A DNA stretch of 64,000 nucleotides from Magnaporthiopsis rhizophila. Taxonomy: Eukaryota; Ascomycota; Sordariomycetes; Magnaporthales; Magnaporthaceae. The translations under genes were made by a program, and so were the position numbers. The notes beneath the pieces are model-generated. The model saw only the letters and a program-made list of their open reading frames with translations, was not told the DNA's origin and ran no database searches. The stretch is taken from positions 1 to 64,000 of the forward strand of contig PYSS01000048.1 of NCBI GenBank assembly GCA_003049465.1, written 5' to 3'. Below are positions 57,244 to 64,000 of this stretch, piece by piece (position 1 is the first letter of the stretch; each line of letters begins with the position of its first letter).

Positions 57244-59637
57244 CTAGGTACGGCTGCCGGGCCAGTGTTCGGTGCTTGTCTTGGTCGCCTGAACGTGTTG
57301 TTCCGACTCTATCCGCTCTTTGTCCCCTACTTCGAAAACCTCGCGCGCTACCGATAAAAACGTTAGAATGCGTTCTCTCTCCGTATGGACTACGGCACCA
57401 TAATTAAAGTGTACCCACCCAAACCCTTCCCGGCCTTCGCAAGGACTTTTGCGGCGCCTTTCACTCTTTTGAACACACCTTTTCCTTTGTGCGTGGGTGA
57501 CTTCTTTCACGCCCGCTTCGATTCTGGCCACCATTTCTCGACTTGTCCTAGGGGAGATCTCGATCCTCTGTTCGACCTCGCCGACCACTGCACTCGAATG
57601 AGCCAACACCATCGCTGGCCAAGGGCAAGTTGGATATGATGACGACTTCCGGACTGGCCATGTCCGTAATGCACCCTCCCGGGGCGACGCGGGCTCTGAT
57701 ACCGTCTCCCCTCGCATCTCTTCTGTCCGTTGGCGTGGCTCTTCCCTCTCCTTGCCTTTCCACATCGGATCGAACTTGATTTCCCCGGCAACGTCTTCGG
57801 GAACCTCCTCGACGCTTTTAATGCTGCTTGTTTCTCCTTCAGCCGGCGTCGGTTTCTCCGGCCGGGCGTCCTCGCCGTAGTACCTGGGAACCACTATAGG
57901 GGGGTGGCTCCGAGCTCGAGTGTCGGACCAAGGGGATCGCTCACGTCCAACAACATCCCCTCCGTAGACGCTTTTGACGCTGCTTGCGTCTCCCTCGGCC
58001 GGCGTCAGTTTCTCTGGCTGGGCGCCCTCGCTGCCGTAATGCTCGGAATCCTCAGCCCATCGATCCTTTGCCTCACCTACTGAATGCTCCACGGTAGGCG
58101 TGTGTCGCTCAGAACTAGCGCCGCCCGGGTTGACAGATGACGGGCGATCGGCGTAGCTAAGCCGGGTCTGGGCGGTGTCGGATTTAAAGGACTGTGGCCC
58201 TCTGACGCTGTCCGCGCTCCCGTCCTCGGCGGTACCGTCTGAGTGGCCCCTAACGTCGTCGTTGGGGTTTCTAGGCAGGGCAAAGAGTGACAGCTGCTCC
58301 TGGTGGCGGCTGACGTGCCAGCGGTACTCCTTCTTTGATCGTAATATTTCCCCGTCGCCGCAGAACGGGCACGGGATCCCAGTTTCGATATCGAGTGGCT
58401 GGGCGGCAAGCCTGACCAACGCGTCGATGTCGCCTTGGGCTAGGGAGCTCGGATGGGCCTTGCTCAAGTGGCTACTGTAGGCCGAGGGGGAGCTGAGGAC
58501 GGATGTGCAATCAAACAGGCACGGGTAGACGTGCCAATGGGTCTTCTGGACGTGCCTCATCCACTCGTGCCTCCGTGAAAACCCTTGCTCGGAGCTTGAC
58601 GTCATACACTCTTTCTCCAGGCAGATGTATGGCCGGAGGTCGGAGTAGACATGCCTCCTGGATATAGGCGGTTGCGGTCAGACTGAGCAATCGAAAAAAG
58701 AGGTAACGGGGAGAGGTAGCGAGTAGCAGCATACGTACTTCCAGGCGGCGCGGTCGGTTGCACTGATCATCATGTAGCAAAAGGGGCACTGGAACGGGCC
58801 GGCATGGGCCTCCCCGGGCGTTGGAGGGGTTTTGAGAGCGCCGGAATCGGCCACTGATGTCGCATACGAGGTCTGAGATGCCCCAGCGTCCGAACGGTCA
58901 TCTTCGAAAACGGCTGGCTTGGCCGTTGGCCTGTCTTTCTTGTCTTCGGGGATCGACGAGGCAACTGTGTAGTCACGCTCGTTTCCCGCGTGGTCCGGAT
59001 CGTCGAGGCCCTGAGACAGTTTCGCATGATGGGATTCCCGATATCGCAGGTATTGCCGTCTCATTGATATCGCCCTGCCGAGTCGGTCAGCTAACCACGG
59101 TTCGATCGTCGGAAACTTGGATTGGACGTGCTGGATATCCCACGGCTCAAAATGGGAGGCGTCGGCCGGGTGTGTCGCGGCGAAGCGGTCATGCGGTGCC
59201 GGGTTCCGAATGGTGGTGCTGAGGCGGAGCAGACAGTCGACCACATCTGCGACGCCCTCGCTAACGATTTGGCCCAGTTCCGTGATTGGAAGACCGCTAT
59301 CAGGGTCCTCGGCAGGCTCTTCGTCTTCGAGCTCATCCCAGGGAGTTTTCTCCCCCGTGGCAATGGCGGCGGCTTGATCTAGCAGGTCAACAAGCTCCTC
59401 CAGGAGGCTGACGACCTCGTCTTTAATGGGGGAAGCGTCCCTAAGGCGGTGGTCGAGCGAGCTGGTGCCACCTCTATGCGCGCCGATGTTGCCAGCCCAT
59501 ACCTTGGACTTTGTCTGTTCATCCTTGACCCGCGGTTGAATCCACGGCTGCTGGAAGCTGAGCTTGTTGTCTGGTTCGGCAAGGACACGGAAGGCAGCGA
59601 GAGAGCGTATTACATGGTTCGCGATGGTTTGCGTCAT
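57244..59637 (-). CDS. C2H2 zinc-finger protein of fungal recognition-type family
   Basis: Exons 59637-58739 and 58657-57244 give 770 aa; the 81-bp intron rejoins AAWK|RHVYSDLRPYICLE. The helical N-terminus (to about 150) has KVWAGNIGAHRGGTSSLDHRLRD, then an acidic segment. LGRAISMRRQYLRYRESHHAKL is conserved in this family. Zinc-binding region about 282-430: FQCPFC...H, RPYICLEKEC, FSRRHEWMRHVQKTHWHVYPC, a third finger with HLSKAHP, and CPFCGDGEILRSKKEYRWHVSRH followed by EQLSLFALP. The long Glu/Arg/Ser tail contains two copies of a PEKxTPAEGxxSSxKSV motif. The start is the Met at 59637 (GCCATGAC context); an upstream in-frame ATG (59775) is cut by TGA at 59748-59746. Function unknown; such fingers occur alone or fused to NLR modules. 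Divergent from the DUF7580 gene. Confidence 0.82.
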
Positions 59638-60006
59638 GGCGGTGAGTTCGTTGAAGTCCCCGACGCCTCGGGGGAACACATCCAGAAGGCAAAGTGTGTT
59701 ATTCTCATGGATGGCTCGAACCGCCCACGATCCCGCTCGCCGGCCTCAGTCAAATGCGGGGTTAAACAAGCTCATGATGCAGAGAGGCTGCATACGTGCA
59801 ATCATAGCGAATGGTCGTCGAGAAATGCGCCTGCGGCTGAGCACCGCCACGCCCATCAACCCCTTCTTTTCGCTGCTTGTTGCGAATTGCTCTCTCAGCA
59901 ATTGAATACAAGTCACTCGCGTGGTGTTGACCTGCCCAAATCCGAATATCCCTTTGTATCATAGCACCACCCTAGGAGTTCTTTGTACTCTGGTCTTCCG
60001 CCCACC
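59638..60006. promoter_or_regulatory. 369-bp shared divergent promoter, C2H2 / DUF7580 genes
   Basis: The only DNA between the two start codons. It must carry both leaders and both promoters, so co-expression is plausible. No TATA box or operator-like repeat stands out. Confidence 0.5.
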
Positions 60007-61731
60007 ATGTCGGGCTTTGAGGTGGCCGGCATCATCCTTGGGGCCCTCCCGATCCTCATCCCAGCGATCGAGCACATCCGGAAGAGCCTTTCGACGAAAA
60101 GATACGATCAGCAGCTACAGAGCCTTATCCGCAACCTCAAGGCAGAGCGGGTCAAGCTCCAAAATGTGTGTGAAAAGCTCCTCGACGGCTTAGTCCCGCC
60201 TTCGCAGATCGAGGCCATGATTAGCCAGCCGCTCGGAGACCCGTGGCGCGACAGCGAGACGGCAAGAATGATCCGAACGCGGTTGTGGCATCGGGACTCG
60301 TACAGCGCGTTCGAAGAAGCCATCCAGAACATTAAAGAGTCGGTCGACGCCCTCGCGGCCAAAATCAGCGCCCAGAAGGACGCGGAGGCGTCTCTCCTGA
60401 AACGAGGCATCTTCGCTTTGAAGCGCGAAAGCTACACCGAGCTACTGGCTGATATTAAGGACAGCATCGCGAGCCTTGTAACGCTTACCAGCCAAAGCAT
60501 CGAACTGGAGCCGTCACGTCGGGTGCGCTATCACGGGAGGCTCTTCGTCATGCTCCAAACCCTGACAAGGAGTCTGTACCGAGCCATCCACTCCAGTCTG
60601 GCGGCCTGCTGCTGCCGTCACGACATCGGTCTGAGGCTGGAAACCAGGAAGACCATCATCACCCCGCTCGACACGGAGGACGACATCGCAAGCCAGCTGG
60701 AATTCCGGATCGCCGTCTCGTGCGACAATGGGAACAATGGGTCACCATGGAAGGATATGCTCGCCGTCAAGGCGGTGGCGGCCCCGAGGACCGCACCTGT
60801 GGTAACGAGCGCCGTCGCGCTCTCTGTGCCGAGCCAGAAAAAGTCCATACGGAAAAGGGTCGGCTTTGGCGGTTTACACTCAGCCCCGGGGACATCAACC
60901 AGCACTTGTACCCAGGTTATAACAATGGCCTGTTTGCCCACCAGCCTACCGCCCGTCGAGGTGAGCTTGAAGTTGTGCGGGGACCTCCAAGCCGCCCAAA
61001 GGGCTCAGCCCCTGGCGCGGACAGGGCAGCCCTACGGCACGATCATCGACACTCCCAGGAAATACGCCGTCCACCCAACCACGGCAGCCGGATTCTGCAC
61101 CTGGACCACCGTCTCCCTGCGGGACGCTCTTCGAGGCAAGGGCCCGTCGCCCCTCAGCTGGCGAGACCGCTTCCGCATCGCCGTTGTCGTCTCGTCGAGC
61201 GTGGTTCAGCTCCACGGCAGCCCCTGGCTATCGCAAACGCTCACCAGCGGAAATATTCACCTCTTCGTTGACGCGGCGGGCGAGCTTGCTCTTTCCTGCG
61301 GCGACCCAATTCTGGTGCAGTCCCTCCTCCCAAGCACCACCACCGCCGGCAGCAGCGCAGTCTCAACGACGGAGCCAGCCTCGGCAACAGCAGCAGTCGC
61401 TGCAAGACGAGACCCGGTGCTCCTGTCGCTGGGCTATCTTCTCCTGGAGATCCTTTTAGGGGAGCAGCTGGAGTGGTTCCGGGCGCCGGTGCAAGCTGCC
61501 GCGGCCGCCGCGGCCACCACCGTGGGGTGCAGCAACTTTTCCGACTACCGCACGGCCCAGCGGGCGCTGGAAAAGGCCACGTTCCCGAGCGAGAATTACC
61601 GGACCGCCGCGTCGCGATGTTTAGAAGGGGAGCTGCACAGGACCGGGCGCGGGTTCGCGAGCGAGGGCTTTTGCCAGGAGTTTTACACGGGGGTCGTGGT
61701 GCTGCTGGATAAGGACTTTGAGAATGCGTGA
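60007..61731 (+). CDS. DUF7580 protein with HeLo/SesA-like N-terminus
   Basis: Single exon, 574 aa, with ATG in CCACCATGTCG context. The N-terminus MSGFEVAGIILGALPILIPAIEHIRK is the amphipathic opening of fungal HeLo/SesA-like helical domains, followed by helices to about 210 (QLQSLIRNLKAERVKLQNVC, AFEEAIQNIKESVDALA). A Ser/Thr/Val-rich linker with a basic KKSIRKRVGFGG patch (about 275-300) leads to the DUF7580 region: TVSLRDAL near 375, LSWRDRFRIAVVVSSSVVQLHGSPWL, GNIHLF, a Ser/Ala/Thr insert, LLSLGYLLLEILLGEQLEW, FSDYRTAQRAL and the C-terminal EFYTGVVVLLDKDFENA. The DUF7580 part resembles a degenerate kinase C-lobe; no HRD or DFG catalytic motifs are seen. Function of the family is not established; HeLo-type domains in other proteins are membrane-acting cell-death modules. 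Confidence 0.85.
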   Translation: MSGFEVAGIILGALPILIPAIEHIRKSLSTKRYDQQLQSLIRNLKAERVKLQNVCEKLLDGLVPPSQIEAMISQPLGDPWRDSETARMIRTRLWHRDSYSAFEEAIQNIKESVDALAAKISAQKDAEASLLKRGIFALKRESYTELLADIKDSIASLVTLTSQSIELEPSRRVRYHGRLFVMLQTLTRSLYRAIHSSLAACCCRHDIGLRLETRKTIITPLDTEDDIASQLEFRIAVSCDNGNNGSPWKDMLAVKAVAAPRTAPVVTSAVALSVPSQKKSIRKRVGFGGLHSAPGTSTSTCTQVITMACLPTSLPPVEVSLKLCGDLQAAQRAQPLARTGQPYGTIIDTPRKYAVHPTTAAGFCTWTTVSLRDALRGKGPSPLSWRDRFRIAVVVSSSVVQLHGSPWLSQTLTSGNIHLFVDAAGELALSCGDPILVQSLLPSTTTAGSSAVSTTEPASATAAVAARRDPVLLSLGYLLLEILLGEQLEWFRAPVQAAAAAAATTVGCSNFSDYRTAQRALEKATFPSENYRTAASRCLEGELHRTGRGFASEGFCQEFYTGVVVLLDKDFENA

Positions 61732-62149
61732 CGGGTCCAAGGGGTAAGACCTGCTGTAACTTAACTTGATTTTCGATAATACAAGACTGCTTGCCGGCCC
61801 CGCCAACAAAGCACGCCCTAATCAGGCTGGCACACACAATCGTCTGCTGTAGGTACAGTGCAGCCAGAAATCATTGCATGCGGCTGAGCTACCCTTCGCA
61901 GCCGCGAGCCGAAAGATGTCCCTTTCGTAAAAACATGCTCGCCGTGCATCAAAAACACGACGCGCTTCACCAACCACCTAGTGAAAATCCTGCCCGCCGT
62001 CGGCCATTTTCCCGACGGCCGTAAATCGTGAGATTCACATGGTTGGACCGACAGGCTGCAGACCTCAAGCGCGTCTAGTATATTCACCTCTACAAGCACG
62101 TCTTGGGGACGAATCGACTGGCGATAATTATGCCCGCGAACGGAGAGTT
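61732..62149. other. intergenic, 3' flank of DUF7580 gene
   Basis: No domain-bearing frame on either strand; I see nothing else here. Confidence 0.6.
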
Positions 62150-63170
62150 CGCATACCCATATCACCACAATACAATCATCCTACGACTTTTTTCGGTCAC
62201 CTTCTGCGTGATCAACGCCAGCGTGGATGATTTCCAAACACGATTTTCACCTCGGCCGAAGCCCTCTTTACATACTCGCACCGTCGTCAAGAGCAGCGCA
62301 GACGTCAGGCACAGCATCGCCAGCAGCGGCACCGTCCAGGTCCGGCGGACCTTCACGTAGGGCTCGCTCACCGTCACAAGCCCTGCAACCGTCGCGAGGG
62401 CCACCCGTCCAGTCCAGGGGACCATAGCTCGCCGTGTGCATCACGTCGGTCGGGCTGCAGGCCACACCCGAACGCGCCCGGTGTTGCCCGTGCGGTTGAG
62501 AGAGTGCCGACGAGGCCGGCCAAGGCGGCGTTCCAGCTCACCACCAGGCCTTCATCCCCAGCGATCCCCGCGTGAAAGTTGTCGTTGCCGGTGATGGCCG
62601 TCAGGTTGAAGACGCCGTCCACGAATCCTGTGATGGTCAGGTGCCCCAGTCCGTCGATGCCACCGCGCCGCCGGAACCGCTGTTGCCCGCCATCGGCAGG
62701 AGATCTACCGGGCCGTCCCGTCTGGAGAGAGAGAGAGGCGGTCTTGCCGTCGTCGCCGACGAGCGACTCGAGCGCGTGCGTGGATGAAGGCGTCCGTGCA
62801 GCCAGTGCACATCGCGCACCACTACAGCTCGCACTCCAACCTGCTTGGATCCAGAGTCACGAGCGTGACGGGAGGAAAATTCCTCTGATCCTCATCGAGC
62901 CAGGTGGGATAGGATAGTGAGGTTAATACCATCCAGACGGGGCTTCGCGGAGGCCGTCAGCCAGATCGCTTCGGCCTTTCCAGAATTCTGCGCCCCAAAA
63001 GCAGTGCCGAGGTCCTGTTGCGACTGAGAAGACCAATTCCCGAACGAAGGGTCTGATTTCCCGCCCATGGCAACCGGGCTGGACAGAAGGAGAGATGCCC
63101 CGACTCGTGTGAAGTCGTCTGAAATAGACCCGCCTGCCCCACAGTATGCAGCCCGCAACGAGCCGAGCCG
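62150..63170 (-). pseudogene. decayed DUF3176-type membrane protein gene (3' part)
   Basis: Family-like blocks occur in C-terminal order on the minus strand but in different frames: GASLLLSSPVAMGG near 63090, GINLTILS near 62930, VTLDPSRLECEL then an in-frame TAG (62824-62822), GPVDLLPMAGNSGSGGAV near 62700, VDGVFNLTAITGNDNFHAG near 62610, LVGTLSTA near 62520, and YVKVRRTWTVPLLAML with one membrane span (TVPLLAMLCLTSALLLTTV) and KSSTLAL near 62340-62220. At least two frame changes and one nonsense codon separate them. Relatives are multi-span fungal membrane proteins of unknown role (DUF3176 is my best match). An N-terminal half was not found, so the copy is also truncated. Confidence 0.6.
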
Positions 63171-63561
63171 TGTGGGGGAGCTGGACTAGCAGCGAGTCGC
63201 GCGCTCCCGCCCCCAGCCAGTGGGGATGGTCCGAACATAGCAAACTATACCAGCACCATCCCCGCTTGATATGCATGCCACGGCGAGCATCTCCCAGGCG
63301 GAGGAAAGGACTGCGGGGTTTTGGATGGACGATGGTGCGGGCAAGCAAATCAAGGCGGAAAAAAAAAACCAGCGGCTAAGAGCATGGGATCCATGACGTC
63401 CTCGGGCCCACAAGGCTGTCCATGGAGGGGACAAGCACCGACGACCTCTTGGCAGAAACCCGCGCGGAAAGATACGTGTCTGATGTAGTCCCCTCTATGG
63501 TCATCCGAAAGAGATGAGTTCCGCCTCTGAATCCCGGTGATCTTGCCTCTCGGGCCTGTTC
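63171..63561. other. intergenic
   Basis: Between the decayed membrane-protein gene and the edge gene. A short A run lies near 63358. No supportable gene. Confidence 0.5.
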
Positions 63562-63996
63562 TCATTTTCTTGCCTTTTTGTTCTTTCCTCCGGCTCGACC
63601 ACGCGTGCTTCCTTTGGCCCTTGCGGCGGAAGCGGGCGGTTCGGGCGAACGGACCTTTACAACGCCGCCAGAGATTCGGGGCCGCAGGCTGTATCTCTCA
63701 GCACTGGGCAAGTCCTCGGGTCGTGAAGACGCCGCCGCCGCGGTAGGCTTCCTGCGGGAAGCTCCCGTCCTGCGGGCTGGTGCCTTTGCTTTATTCTTGG
63801 TCACTCGGGGTTCCGTCTGGGTTGCGGCGTCTCGCATTTGGACGGTCGGTTGCGGCGGCGGCTTTGGTGACTGGGGTGCTGCTTCGGCATCTGGCGAGGG
63901 CGTGCCAGGCAGCTCCTCGACGATTGGGGGAGCCTCGCTGGGGGCTCGACGTGGGTCAGGATCGGCGGGTGGCGATTTTGGAGCAAATGGTGGCAT
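63562..63996 (-). CDS. basic, proline-rich protein, possibly partial (window edge)
   Basis: An open frame of 144 codons from an in-frame ATG at 63996 to TGA at 63564-63562. It is still open at the window edge, so the start may lie outside. The first half is Pro/Glu-rich (PPFAPKSPPADPDP, ELPGTPSPDAEAAP), then DAATQTEPRVTKNKAKAP, SLRPRIS and a very basic C-terminus GGKNKKARK, fitting a disordered nuclear protein tail. No domain recognised. Real coding is favoured by frame length and biased composition, but this is not certain. Confidence 0.45.
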   Translation of the reverse strand: MPPFAPKSPPADPDPRRAPSEAPPIVEELPGTPSPDAEAAPQSPKPPPQPTVQMRDAATQTEPRVTKNKAKAPARRTGASRRKPTAAAASSRPEDLPSAERYSLRPRISGGVVKVRSPEPPASAARAKGSTRGRAGGKNKKARK

Positions 63997-64000
63997 CGCC

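Noticed and set aside
59983..60006. Upstream non-ATG extension of the DUF7580 protein
   Set aside because: The extension starts at TTG; the ATG at 60007 has a strong context and gives the family's usual MSGFEVAG start.
1..64000. tRNA, rRNA or CRISPR loci
   Set aside because: No paired arms with a T-loop GGTTCGA context, no rRNA-like conserved blocks and no regular spacer-repeat array were found by eye; a covariance-model scan would be decisive.

Overview
The window is from a filamentous ascomycete, most likely a Sordariomycete; I cannot fix the order. The evidence is spliced genes with short introns (46 to 232 bp, GTRNGT donors), a CreA/Cre1 repressor with the Pezizomycotina signature blocks, a GT69 CMT1-type mannosyltransferase, and HET and DUF7580 genes. 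It is nuclear, with no sign of bacterial, viral or intact transposon sequence. I assigned exon structures by hand; every multi-exon model given here keeps phase to its stop codon.

Left block (1.1-9.0 kb) is compact housekeeping: HPPK-DHPS folate enzyme (-) divergent from a nitronate monooxygenase (+), which converges on a Glo3-type ArfGAP (-), which is divergent from the mitochondrial translocase subunit TIM21 (+). Then come about 12.5 kb without a convincing gene, the intronless carbon-catabolite repressor gene creA/cre1 (-, 21.5-22.9 kb), and about 10 kb more without a gene. The creA upstream region has a cluster of CreA-type SYGGRG sites and an 880-bp stretch with no ATG on the creA strand. 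The gene-free flanks are not AT-rich but are full of long A/T runs and microsatellites; the longest run contains the window's only N (24407).

Middle block (32.7-52.1 kb): a Rad51-paralogue ATPase (+), a BTB-bromodomain protein (-) whose bromodomain has lost its acetyl-lysine-binding Asn, an MFS hexose transporter (-) and a GT69 mannosyltransferase (+), separated by long intergenic stretches with a few decayed coding-like runs.

Right block (53.3-64 kb) looks accessory: an intact HET-domain gene, the relic of an NLR-type alpha/beta-hydrolase domain, a divergent pair made of a C2H2 zinc-finger protein and a DUF7580 protein with a HeLo/SesA-like N-terminus, a decayed DUF3176-type membrane protein, and the end of a basic proline-rich protein cut by the window edge. 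I read this as a fungal self/non-self recognition (allorecognition or immunity) island. The divergent C2H2/DUF7580 pair is the best candidate for an uncharacterised system. Functional links inside the island are inference from gene families and arrangement.
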